The notes under the pieces: model-generated
What the model was told of the DNA's origin: nothing
Database searches by the model: none
Seen by the model: the letters and a program-made list of their open reading frames with translations, nothing else
NCBI RefSeq assembly: GCF_003862435.1
Contig: NZ_RHGY01000001.1
Location: forward strand, 431,748-495,747
Direction: 5' to 3'
DNA from: Weissella viridescens
GTDB lineage: Bacteria; Bacillota; Bacilli; Lactobacillales; Lactobacillaceae
DNA length: 64,000 nucleotides
Program-made: the position numbers and the translations under genes
In this document: piece by piece, positions 1 to 7,227 of the stretch
How the letters are laid out: every line of letters starts with the position of its first letter
Numbering within the stretch: the first letter of the stretch is position 1

Positions 1-372
1 CTTTGGTAGGGTAATGTTCAAAACACCATCTTCAGTACTTGCTTGGATTTGTGACTCGTCAACGCCTGGTAGGTTAAAGCTACGGTGAGCAGTTCCTTCT
101 TGACGTTCGCTCAACAAAACGTGATTGTCGTCGTCACTGTGATCCTCAAAGTGATCATACTTTGCATCAACATTCAAAACACCGTCACGGTAGTTCAAGC
201 TGATATCATCTTTGTTAACACCAGGTACATTTACATGAACAGTGTACTTGTCATCAGATTCAGTCACATCAGCGCTTAATACAGATGGAGTTGATGCCTC
301 GTTGAACAATCCACGTGAAACCTGATCGATAAAGTGATTCAAATCGTTATATGTGCGTACTTCGTTAGCCAT
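1..372 (-). CDS. hsp20: Small heat shock protein Hsp20 (partial, C-terminus outside window)
   Basis: The gene runs leftwards out of the window, so only about 124 N-terminal codons are present. The start at 372 (MANEVRTYND) follows an AGAGAGG ribosome site. The visible part contains most of an alpha-crystallin domain: VNVPGVNKDDISL, then DGVLNVDAKYD, then RSFNLPGVDESQI, the order expected for Hsp20 chaperones. Members of this family form oligomers that hold unfolding proteins in the cytosol until DnaK or GroEL refold them. It has its own promoter and a CIRCE operator further upstream, which fits heat-shock control. The missing part should hold the end of the domain and the C-terminal I-x-I tail. 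Confidence 0.93.
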   Translation of the reverse strand, partial: MANEVRTYNDLNHFIDQVSRGLFNEASTPSVLSADVTESDDKYTVHVNVPGVNKDDISLNYRDGVLNVDAKYDHFEDHSDDDNHVLLSERQEGTAHRSFNLPGVDESQIQASTEDGVLNITLPK

Positions 373-460
373 GGTAAAATACCTCTCTTTATAATTTATT
401 TTTATTTTTTGGTTGTTGTAAGTTTGGCTTTGTCTTGCCAACCCCTTGCTTACATTTACT

Positions 461-488
461 ATAATAGCACCTTCAAAAATAAATACAA
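461..488 (-). promoter_or_regulatory. Promoter of hsp20 with extended -10
   Basis: On the minus strand a -35 TTGTAT (488-483) and a -10 TATTAT (466-461) lie 16 bp apart. TGC directly before the -10 makes it an extended -10. The groES promoter has the same TGC plus -10 arrangement. Confidence 0.6.
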
Positions 489-505
489 GGGTTTTTGCGA
501 AAAAA

Positions 506-532
506 TTAGCACTTTCTTTGGTAGAGTGCTAA
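506..532. promoter_or_regulatory. CIRCE operator (HrcA binding site)
   Basis: TTAGCACTT, a 9-bp spacer and GAGTGCTAA form the 27-bp inverted repeat of CIRCE, with one mismatch between the arms. HrcA represses chaperone genes from such sites. It lies between the divergent hsp20 and DUF2075 genes, about 17 bp upstream of the hsp20 -35 box. Confidence 0.9.
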
Positions 533-585
533 TTCGGAAATTGCTTCCATTTTGAAAGTGGGATTCTATCAACGTTCCCACGGTG

Positions 586-591
586 TATAAT
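586..591 (+). promoter_or_regulatory. -10 box placed for a leaderless transcript
   Basis: A consensus TATAAT ends six bases before the ATG at 598, so transcription would start at or next to the start codon. No ribosome binding site is seen upstream, and the -35 region (near 563) is poor. Confidence 0.5.
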
Positions 592-597
592 GAATTT

Positions 598-1833
598 ATG
601 GAAAATTCAACAATCAAAAAATTTAATGTCAAAAAATTAACTGATGATCAAGAAAAGCAATTAACGGGAATTGAACGTTTTATCCAAACGCAATTACACG
701 CTCATGATGGGCAACCGGCTGTAGCGGTCATTAATGGAAAAGCCGGAACAGGGAAGAGTGTCGTCTTGACCGAGCTTTTTAAACGATTACAAAATAGTGC
801 TCGTCAAAATGAAGGGCCTTACCAGGGGACGCACAACATTTTTACAGTGAATCATCCTGAGTTATTGAAGGTCTATCAAGAATTAGCAAGTACAGAACCA
901 AACTTACGTAAGAAAGACTACCAACGTCCTACAAGTATTATTAATGCAGCGCATAAAAACGGTACGCAATACGATGTCATTTTAGTTGATGAAGGTCATT
1001 TGCTTCTATCTAAAAGCGAGCCTTACATTAAGTTTTATCAAGATAATCAGCTAACCGAGTTAATGAAGATTGCCAAAGTGGTCGTGATTGTCTTTGATTT
1101 TGAACAGGTCATGCAATCAAAAGCCTATTGGAGTCACGCGCTCTTAGATGAAGTGACCGCCCATGCGAAACGCAAGGATTTTGATCTAGATTTGCAGTAT
1201 CGCGTGCAAGCTAACTCGGCGATTTTGCAGTGGTTAGATGCTTTTGGTAAGGGTAGCTTGTTGCCGCTACCAGATGATCTGGGGGATTATGATTTACGTA
1301 TCTTTGATCGGGCTGCCGATATGTTTGAGGTGATTAAGCAACGGAATGCGGAAGTTGGTTTATCACGGATGGTCGCAACCAGTGGTTTCAAACGTTTACC
1401 GAATGGTCAGCATGATGTTTATATGGATGACTTTGATTTACCGTGGGACGAATATGATGCGCAAAAGACGCCTTGGGCGGAACGGCCAGAATCAATTAAT
1501 CAAGTGGGTTCCATTTATACGATTCAAGGGTTTGATTTGAATTATGCTGGTGTGATTCTGGGACCACCATTTGAATATGATGCACAAACCAAGCGGATGG
1601 TCGTCAATACGGCTGATGTCACGCATCGTGAAATTTATAAAAAGACACCCAGATTGACGGATCCGGCTGAAATTGCGCAGATGCAAGCCGATGTGATGTA
1701 CCACGCTGCCAGTATTTTAGTGACGCGTGGCGTGAGAGGCTTATATCTCACAGCAGCGGATGCAGACTTGCGGCAAGCATTATTAACCTTACAAACAGAG
1801 CGGGAGCAACGAAATGCAAAAATGGATGACTGA
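598..1833 (+). CDS. DUF2075-type P-loop ATPase / helicase-like protein
   Basis: This 411-residue protein has a Walker A motif GKAGTGKS (about residues 47-54) and a Walker B segment VILVDEGH (about 127-134). Later motifs include QYRVQANS and, near the C-terminus, SIYTIQGFDLNYAGVI, as in the C-terminal helicase motifs of the DUF2075 (superfamily I-like) group. The cellular role of this family is not established; DNA or RNA remodelling is an inference from the fold. A GTG at 583 in frame is possible, but the ATG at 598 follows a TATAAT box by six bases and neither start has a Shine-Dalgarno sequence. The end overlaps menF by 20 bp, so menF may be co-transcribed. Confidence 0.8.
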   Translation: MENSTIKKFNVKKLTDDQEKQLTGIERFIQTQLHAHDGQPAVAVINGKAGTGKSVVLTELFKRLQNSARQNEGPYQGTHNIFTVNHPELLKVYQELASTEPNLRKKDYQRPTSIINAAHKNGTQYDVILVDEGHLLLSKSEPYIKFYQDNQLTELMKIAKVVVIVFDFEQVMQSKAYWSHALLDEVTAHAKRKDFDLDLQYRVQANSAILQWLDAFGKGSLLPLPDDLGDYDLRIFDRAADMFEVIKQRNAEVGLSRMVATSGFKRLPNGQHDVYMDDFDLPWDEYDAQKTPWAERPESINQVGSIYTIQGFDLNYAGVILGPPFEYDAQTKRMVVNTADVTHREIYKKTPRLTDPAEIAQMQADVMYHAASILVTRGVRGLYLTAADADLRQALLTLQTEREQRNAKMDD

Positions 1834-2950
1834 GTTTAGTCAAAATGAAAATGCCGTTTATTTTGCAACGGCAGACAAAACAACACAGTTAGTTGGGTTG
1901 GGTATATCAGATGAAATCAGTGGCTGGACCGATGAAACTATTTTAAATCAATGGGTGCAACACCAAAATTCTGCCGTGTTTGGTGGATTTAATTTTGATG
2001 CTGACCAAGCGCTAACTGGATTAATGGGTGGCTACTTTTTCGCCCCTGAACAGCTCATTGATTTAAACGCTAATTCAGAATGGACGGCATCGGTGCCGCA
2101 GGTGACCCATTCATCTTTGCACTTAGTCGATGAGATGGATGAAACAGATTGGACAACCCGAATGCAGCCAGTCTTGACGCAAATGCAAATAGATCCGACA
2201 AAACAAAAAGTCGTACTAGGCATGCAAGCAACGTTAACTTTTGATGGTCCAATTCAAGTCGCCAATTTATTAGAAAGTCTAGTGGCCCAACAACCGGAGA
2301 GCTATCACTTTGTCTTAAAGCGTGGCACTGATGTCTTTGTTTCGGCAACGCCCGAACGGATTGTGAAATTATCAGGAAATCAATTTGAGACGGCCGCGGT
2401 GGCGGGGTCGATTCGACGTGGTGAAGATACCGAAACGGATACGGCATTAGCAGATGCATTATGGCATGACCAAAAAAATCGGGAAGAACATCAGATTGTT
2501 GTGGATATGTTGGTGAACCAACTAGCGGATGTAAGTACGCTAACCTATGCGTCGACGCCACAAATGCTTCAGACGCCACAGATTCAGCATTTGTATACGC
2601 CGATTCAAGGACAATTAAATAGTGAAACGGCATTGTTAGCTTTGGTTGAACGACTTCATCCGACGCCAGCGCTAGGTGGTTGGCCCAGAGATTGGGCAAA
2701 AAGTATCATTGAAGACTATGAACTGGCCCCACGCGGGCTGTTTGCAGCGCCATTAGGATATTATTTACCAAATGGTACGGGAGAATTTATTGTTGGCATT
2801 CGGTCAATGTTGGTACAAGCAGACCAAGCGCGCTTGTTTGCGGGTGCCGGAATTTTAGCTGAGTCTGATTTAGCACAAGAAGCACAAGAAATTCAATTAA
2901 AGATGACGCCAATGCGTCAGTTATTAGAGGATCAAACAGATGCAAAGTGA
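1814..2950 (+). CDS. menF: Isochorismate synthase MenF
   Basis: MenF converts chorismate to isochorismate, the first step towards menaquinone. The protein has 378 residues, shorter than the 430-460 usual for the family, mainly at the N-terminus. Family signatures are present: SATPERIV, AVAGSIRRGED, HPTPALGGWPRDWA, GEFIVGIRSML and AGAGILAESD followed by EAQEIQLKMTPM, which carries the metal-binding glutamates. The catalytic lysine segment reads KVVLGM (Lys132) where KVVLAR is usual. The gene starts inside the end of the DUF2075 gene behind GGGAG and overlaps menD by 11 bp. Because menD follows directly, isochorismate synthase is preferred over anthranilate or salicylate synthase. Confidence 0.88.
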   Translation: MQKWMTEFSQNENAVYFATADKTTQLVGLGISDEISGWTDETILNQWVQHQNSAVFGGFNFDADQALTGLMGGYFFAPEQLIDLNANSEWTASVPQVTHSSLHLVDEMDETDWTTRMQPVLTQMQIDPTKQKVVLGMQATLTFDGPIQVANLLESLVAQQPESYHFVLKRGTDVFVSATPERIVKLSGNQFETAAVAGSIRRGEDTETDTALADALWHDQKNREEHQIVVDMLVNQLADVSTLTYASTPQMLQTPQIQHLYTPIQGQLNSETALLALVERLHPTPALGGWPRDWAKSIIEDYELAPRGLFAAPLGYYLPNGTGEFIVGIRSMLVQADQARLFAGAGILAESDLAQEAQEIQLKMTPMRQLLEDQTDAK

Positions 2951-4619
2951 TTTAACAATCAATCTAAAACATTTTATACAAAGTTTATATGCACAAGGGG
3001 TTCGGCATGTAGTGATTTCACCAGGGTCGCGCACAACCCCCGTGGCTTTATTGTGGGCAGAGTTTGCCGCAACGGTGCAACCTGATATGCAATTACACAT
3101 TGCGGTTGATGAACGGGACGCTGGTTTTTTAGGGCTTGGTCTGGCTAAGACGCAACAGATGCCGGTAGCGTTGTTGGCAACTTCTGGAACAGCGACGGTG
3201 AACTATGCGCCCGCGATTGCGGAAGCAGCAGTTTCCCATGTGCCACTGATTGCCGTGACGACCGATCGACCTGAAGAATTACAAGGGATAGGGGCGCCGC
3301 AAACGCTTGATCAACAAGCGTTGTTTGGCACGCATGTCAAAAAAGCCCTTGCGGTGACGATGCAATCAACGACCCCGGACACCACAGAATATATTGATTA
3401 TGCGATTCAGGATGCGGTGCATGTGGCAACGCAACAACCGGCCGGACCCATTCAATTGAATTTACCCTTACGAAAACCTTTGATGCCAGACCTCAATCAA
3501 TCCTGGCCGGTGGTTGAACCAATTATTTATGCGGATTCGACAACACAACTCGAATTGCCAGCAACCTTGCTAGCCCAATTGGCTGAAAAGGTGATGTTTC
3601 TGGCCGGACCAGCTGAAACAGTTGATTACCAACAACAGCTTCAAGCAGTAGCGGAACGTCATGCGATTCCGGTGTTAGCTGATGTGTTAGGCCAAATTCG
3701 CCCAGGTGCGAATGATATTGGTGGGATTGATGCGTTGATTGAAAGTGATGCGATTGCAACCTTGCCCAAACCGCGCGCAATCGTTCGTTTTGGTGGGACG
3801 CCCGTATCAGCGAAAGTGTTACAATGGCTAAAAGCGGAGCAAATTCCAGTCGTACAAGTGGGTGAAAACTTTGTCGGACGTGACCATAGTCGTGTCACCC
3901 GTTATCAATTAGATGTTGGAGAAACGCCCTTTTTGAATGCTTTTGATCAGACGATTGCGCCACAACCAGCAGCATTCTTGCAAGAATGGCAATCCAGTCA
4001 AGGTGTGATTAAACAGGCGATTGATAACCAACCATTGAGTGACATTGGTGTTGTGAAGACGATGGCTGCTTTGCCAGCTGAGACGCAGTTATTCATTGCA
4101 AACTCAATGGCAATTCGCGACTATGACAATTATTGGTTACCTGAGCGTCCGGTTACAGCTTGGGCGAACCGTGGCGCCAACGGAATTGATGGGACAATCG
4201 CTACCGCAGTTGGGATGGCACAAGGTCATGCCAATAACTGGTTGGCGATTGGCGACTTAGCCTTGTTCCATGATATGAACGGCTTGATGTTAGCGAAGCA
4301 AGCCCAAGTTAACCTGAATGTCTTAGTGATTAATAATGATGGTGGTGGCATCTTCTCGTTTTTGCCACAAGCAAAGGCTGAAGATTATTTTGAAACCCTC
4401 TTTGGGACACCACAAGCACTGTCTGTTGAAAAGATTGCAGCACTATACGATGCACCGTATACGCGAATCACGGATCTAGCTGATCTAGCTGAATTGGTCG
4501 CAACGCCCGCTGATGGGTTACGCTTGATTGAAGTTGTCACGGATCGCGCCGAGAATGTCGCGCAACACCAGGCGGTGCTGGCTGACTTAGTGGGAGGCTC
4601 ATCTGATGCCGACGATTGA
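2940..4619 (+). CDS. menD: SEPHCHC synthase MenD (2-succinyl-5-enolpyruvyl-6-hydroxy-3-cyclohexene-1-carboxylate synthase)
   Basis: MenD is a thiamine-diphosphate enzyme that joins 2-oxoglutarate to isochorismate in menaquinone synthesis. At 559 residues it has the normal length. The N-terminal block HVVISPGSRTTPVALL and LATSGTATVNYAPAIAEA are characteristic of MenD. The C-terminal cofactor domain shows GDLALFHDMNGL and NNDGGGIFSFLP, the GD...NN motif that binds ThDP and Mg. It overlaps both menF (11 bp) and menH (14 bp), indicating a translationally coupled menF-menD-menH operon. The ATG at 2940 has an AGAGGA sequence about 10 bp upstream. Confidence 0.95.
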   Translation: MQSDLTINLKHFIQSLYAQGVRHVVISPGSRTTPVALLWAEFAATVQPDMQLHIAVDERDAGFLGLGLAKTQQMPVALLATSGTATVNYAPAIAEAAVSHVPLIAVTTDRPEELQGIGAPQTLDQQALFGTHVKKALAVTMQSTTPDTTEYIDYAIQDAVHVATQQPAGPIQLNLPLRKPLMPDLNQSWPVVEPIIYADSTTQLELPATLLAQLAEKVMFLAGPAETVDYQQQLQAVAERHAIPVLADVLGQIRPGANDIGGIDALIESDAIATLPKPRAIVRFGGTPVSAKVLQWLKAEQIPVVQVGENFVGRDHSRVTRYQLDVGETPFLNAFDQTIAPQPAAFLQEWQSSQGVIKQAIDNQPLSDIGVVKTMAALPAETQLFIANSMAIRDYDNYWLPERPVTAWANRGANGIDGTIATAVGMAQGHANNWLAIGDLALFHDMNGLMLAKQAQVNLNVLVINNDGGGIFSFLPQAKAEDYFETLFGTPQALSVEKIAALYDAPYTRITDLADLAELVATPADGLRLIEVVTDRAENVAQHQAVLADLVGGSSDADD

Positions 4620-5400
4620 AGTTAATGGTTATCCGTATGCCTACACGTGCGAGGGAGCTGGAGCGCCAACATGGGTCTTTTTGCACGGCTTTCTTGGGAG
4701 TCAGGCGGACTTCGCTTCAATTAAGCCGCAGGGCACACGAATCTACTTAGATTTGCTTGGCTTGGGTGTCGACAAACCAACCGTGTCTGATCCGCATCGG
4801 TTTGCGGCGGCAACGCAGGTTGCTGAATTACACCAGTTCCTGGCTTCCCTTAATTTAAAAGAAATCAGGTTGGTTGGGTATTCGATGGGCGCACGTTTGG
4901 CCCTGGCTTATGCTTTGATGTATCCGGAGGATTTGGCGCAGGTCATTTTGGAAAGTGGAACCCCTGGATTGGTGGAACCCCAGGACCGGCAAGATCGGCA
5001 AACGGCTGATGCAGCTAAGGCGGAACGGATTGAAACTGCAGGTATGCCCGCGTTTATTGCGGAGTGGGAACAGTTGCCAATGTTTGCTAGTCAGCAGGAA
5101 TTGCCAATAGCGCAACAACAGTTTATGCATCAGCAACGGGTGCAGCAAAATCCGGCTAATGTAGCAGCCTCTTTGCGCGAATTTGGGACAGGGCAAATGC
5201 CGAATTATTGGCCTGATTTAGTGACGCTACAAGTGCCAGTTACGCTAATTAATGGGGCGTTAGATAAGAAGTTTTTAGGCATTGCGGAACGGATGCAAAA
5301 GCAACTCGAACAAAGCCAGCAATTCGTCGTACCGAGTGTCGGGCATAACGTTCATTTTGAGGCGCCGGAGCAGTATACAGCGATCTTAGCGCAGCTCTAG
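4606..5400 (+). CDS. menH: SHCHC synthase MenH (alpha/beta hydrolase)
   Basis: MenH removes pyruvate from SEPHCHC to give SHCHC. The 264-residue protein is an alpha/beta hydrolase with an oxyanion-hole segment FLHGFLGS, nucleophile elbow VGYSMGARLALAYA (serine), an aspartate in INGALDKKF and a late histidine in VPSVGHNVHFEAPEQ, giving a complete Ser-Asp-His triad. Position directly after menD, overlapping it by 14 bp behind GGGAGG, supports MenH over another hydrolase. No terminator is seen before the tRNA promoter downstream. Confidence 0.9.
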   Translation: MPTIEVNGYPYAYTCEGAGAPTWVFLHGFLGSQADFASIKPQGTRIYLDLLGLGVDKPTVSDPHRFAAATQVAELHQFLASLNLKEIRLVGYSMGARLALAYALMYPEDLAQVILESGTPGLVEPQDRQDRQTADAAKAERIETAGMPAFIAEWEQLPMFASQQELPIAQQQFMHQQRVQQNPANVAASLREFGTGQMPNYWPDLVTLQVPVTLINGALDKKFLGIAERMQKQLEQSQQFVVPSVGHNVHFEAPEQYTAILAQL

Positions 5401-5409
5401 CACGACAAC

Positions 5410-5438
5410 TATACAAATAAATTGAATTCATGTATAAT
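5410..5438 (+). promoter_or_regulatory. Promoter of the tRNA-Lys/tRNA-Met pair
   Basis: TATACA (5410-5415) and TATAAT (5433-5438) are separated by 17 bp, ending about 30 bp before the first tRNA. Confidence 0.55.
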
Positions 5439-5467
5439 CAAATGTGGTCTTTTTAACAGACGCATTT

Positions 5468-5540
5468 GTCTCCATAGCTCAGTTGGTAGAGCAAGGGACT
5501 TTTAATCCTTGGGTCCACGGTTCGAGTCCGTGTGGGGACA
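5468..5540 (+). tRNA. tRNA-Lys (anticodon TTT)
   Basis: The 73-nt sequence folds as a cloverleaf: acceptor GTCTCCA pairs with TGGGGAC, the D arm is GCTC-AGTTGGTA-GAGC, the anticodon stem AGGGA/TCCTT encloses CTTTTAA, and the T arm contains GGTTCGAGTCC. The anticodon TTT reads lysine codons. CCA is not encoded. Confidence 0.95.
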
Positions 5541-5575
5541 TTGTTTAATCACACGATTAAATGTATTGCTGTTCG

Positions 5576-5649
5576 GTTCCTTTAGCTCAGTTGGTTAGAG
5601 CAGACGGCTCATAACCGTCCGGTCGTCGGTTCGAGTCCGACAGGGAACA
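5576..5649 (+). tRNA. tRNA-Met (anticodon CAT, elongator type)
   Basis: The 74-nt cloverleaf has acceptor GTTCCTT/AGGGAAC, D arm GCTC...GAGC, anticodon stem GACGG/CCGTC around CTCATAA, and T loop GGTTCGAGTCC. The body closely resembles elongator tRNA-Met of lactobacilli. The first acceptor pair is matched and the three G-C pairs of an initiator anticodon stem are absent, so an initiator is unlikely. A lysidine-modified tRNA-Ile(CAT) cannot be fully excluded. Confidence 0.9.
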
Positions 5650-5666
5650 TCATCGGTCAAAATTTA

Positions 5667-5706
5667 AAACCGTTGTTTAGCTTTACGAGGCCAAACGACG
5701 GTTTTT
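5667..5706 (+). terminator. Intrinsic terminator after the tRNA pair
   Basis: AAACCGTTGTTT pairs with AAACGACGGTTT (one wobble) and is followed by a short T run. Confidence 0.8.
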
Positions 5707-5785
5707 ATATGAAATAGACTGTTTAAATAAAGTATGGAAAGGCTGGTCAGTTGAGCAGGCCTCAATTGTGCCAGATAGGAGACTC

Positions 5786-5998
5786 ATGAAACAAAAAATT
5801 GACGTCGTATTACCAATTGTCGTGTTAGTTTTGATTGTGGCTTCAATGATTTACCCAAAACCTTGGTTAATGATTCTGTCAACAGTCGCGTTGTCTGGTT
5901 ACCTTTTGTATGATTGGTACCAAACACGTAATAAATGGATGCTGATTGCAGCCATCGCCTTTGTCGGCATGCTGATTTTGCGACTCTGGTTGAACTAA
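5786..5998 (+). CDS. Small hydrophobic membrane protein, unknown function
   Basis: This 70-residue protein begins MKQKIDVVLP behind a TAGGAGA ribosome site at 5775-5781, which selects the ATG at 5786 over an in-frame GTG at 5768. Three hydrophobic stretches are visible (about residues 7-22, 28-45 and 51-69), broken by PKP and a YQTRNK loop. That predicts a small integral membrane protein. It is flanked by terminators on both sides, so it is probably transcribed alone or with little else. I recognise no family; the menaquinone genes on either side are the only functional hint. Confidence 0.65.
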   Translation: MKQKIDVVLPIVVLVLIVASMIYPKPWLMILSTVALSGYLLYDWYQTRNKWMLIAAIAFVGMLILRLWLN

Positions 5999-6006
5999 TT
6001 GAAATG

Positions 6007-6034
6007 AAAGCACCTGCCGCTCAGGTGCTTTTTT
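6007..6034 (+). terminator. Intrinsic terminator
   Basis: AAAGCACCTG and CAGGTGCTTT form a perfect stem around CCGCT, followed by a T run. It closes the small membrane-protein gene. Confidence 0.85.
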
Positions 6035-6051
6035 GCTAGAAGGAGGTTGCT

Positions 6052-7167
6052 ATGCAAATTGCGCAAATTCGTGCGATACCATTCGCGTTACCATTGAAAC
6101 AAGCGTTTAAAACGGCCCATGATACCACGCAGTTACGAGAATTAACGTTGCTTGAGGTGACGCTAAGCAATGGGTGCGTCGGCTATGGTGAAATTCAAAG
6201 TTTCATGAACACCGCTTACGCGCCAGAAACGCAGGTGGACTCACGAGAAATGCTTGCTGAAGTGGCAAGTGGTTTGAAAAACTTCGATTGGCAACACCCC
6301 AGCGCCATTGCAACCTATTTAGCTGAACGGACGTCATTGACGTTTGTGCGTGCGGCGATAGAAATGGCATGTTGGGATGCTTATGGTAAAACGATTGGTA
6401 CGTCATTAGCAGCGATGTTAGGCGCCCAGCGTCAATCCGTCCCAGTTGGTAAAGCGGTTGGCATTCAGGATGATGCAGCGGCCACGATTGCTGAAATTGA
6501 GCGGCTTGCAAAAACAGGGTATCAACGGGCAAAATTAAAATTAACGGATCCGGAGCAACTACTGGACTTAAGTGGATTACAGCAACGCTATCCACAATTG
6601 GTCTTTTCCATTGATTTTAACAATGCATTACCGGACACTGATGCGAGCTATCAGATGTTGCAGCGATTGAAAAATAGTGGGATTACATTGGTAGAAGAGC
6701 CATTGAAAGGTTCCCCTTGGCAACGCTATGCCGCAATGTTGACGTCGGGACTAGTCCCCAAAATTAGCTTAGATGAATCGATTAATGGTGTTGCAGATAT
6801 CGAACTGGCGTTGCAACAGCATGTAGCAAATGCTTTTACACTCAAACAAGGTAAATTAGGTGGGATTACCGCCACGCAAACGGCAATTGAACGGATTAAT
6901 CAGGCCGGACAATTACCTTGGATTGGAGGGATGCTCAGCTCAGGCTTAGGTCGCTTTGTGGATGTGAGTCTCGCTGCGACCTTATCGGATCCCATTTTTC
7001 CAGCGGATATTGCGACGACCCAAGATGGTGTCATTAAAGACATTATTAATGAACCAATTGTGTTACATGATGGCCAGGTTGAAGTGCCACAGGCGCCAGG
7101 CATCGGTGTGACGTTGAATTGGAACGCTATTCGCCAAATGCAAGTGGAACCAGAACAAATCTATTAA
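6052..7167 (+). CDS. menC: o-Succinylbenzoate synthase MenC
   Basis: MenC dehydrates SHCHC to o-succinylbenzoate. The 371-residue protein is an enolase-superfamily barrel with all catalytic positions in place: KLK (Lys161, Lys163), metal ligands in DFNN (Asp188), EEP (Glu216) and LDES (Asp241), and Lys265 in LKQGKLGG. WIGGMLSSGLGR matches the WCGGMLESGIGR block of Gram-positive MenC. A dipeptide epimerase is the main alternative, but these motifs and the nearby menF-menD-menH favour MenC. An AGAAGGAGG site precedes the ATG. It is separated from menH by two tRNA genes and a small membrane-protein gene. Confidence 0.88.
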   Translation: MQIAQIRAIPFALPLKQAFKTAHDTTQLRELTLLEVTLSNGCVGYGEIQSFMNTAYAPETQVDSREMLAEVASGLKNFDWQHPSAIATYLAERTSLTFVRAAIEMACWDAYGKTIGTSLAAMLGAQRQSVPVGKAVGIQDDAAATIAEIERLAKTGYQRAKLKLTDPEQLLDLSGLQQRYPQLVFSIDFNNALPDTDASYQMLQRLKNSGITLVEEPLKGSPWQRYAAMLTSGLVPKISLDESINGVADIELALQQHVANAFTLKQGKLGGITATQTAIERINQAGQLPWIGGMLSSGLGRFVDVSLAATLSDPIFPADIATTQDGVIKDIINEPIVLHDGQVEVPQAPGIGVTLNWNAIRQMQVEPEQIY

Positions 7168-7185
7168 AACCAATTGATGGAAGTT

Positions 7186-7194
7186 TGGTATAAT
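7186..7194 (+). promoter_or_regulatory. Extended -10 promoter of the Xaa-Pro peptidase gene
   Basis: TGG directly precedes TATAAT (7189-7194), about 34 bp before the start codon; no good -35 box is visible. Confidence 0.5.
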
Positions 7195-7227
7195 CAAAAC
7201 AAACACATACGAAGATGGAGGCGGGTT

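Noticed and set aside
2070..2699. A 209-codon open frame on the minus strand inside menF.
   Set aside because: It lies fully antisense to menF, which has clear family motifs. It has no convincing ribosome site and its product resembles no protein family.
5576..5649. Reading the CAT tRNA as the initiator or as tRNA-Ile2.
   Set aside because: The acceptor first pair is matched and the three G-C pairs of the initiator anticodon stem are missing; the body resembles elongator tRNA-Met. Ile2 remains a minor possibility.
6052..7167. Reading MenC as a dipeptide epimerase.
   Set aside because: The motifs (KLK, LDES, LKQGKLGG, WIGGMLSSG) and the menF-menD-menH neighbourhood fit MenC better.
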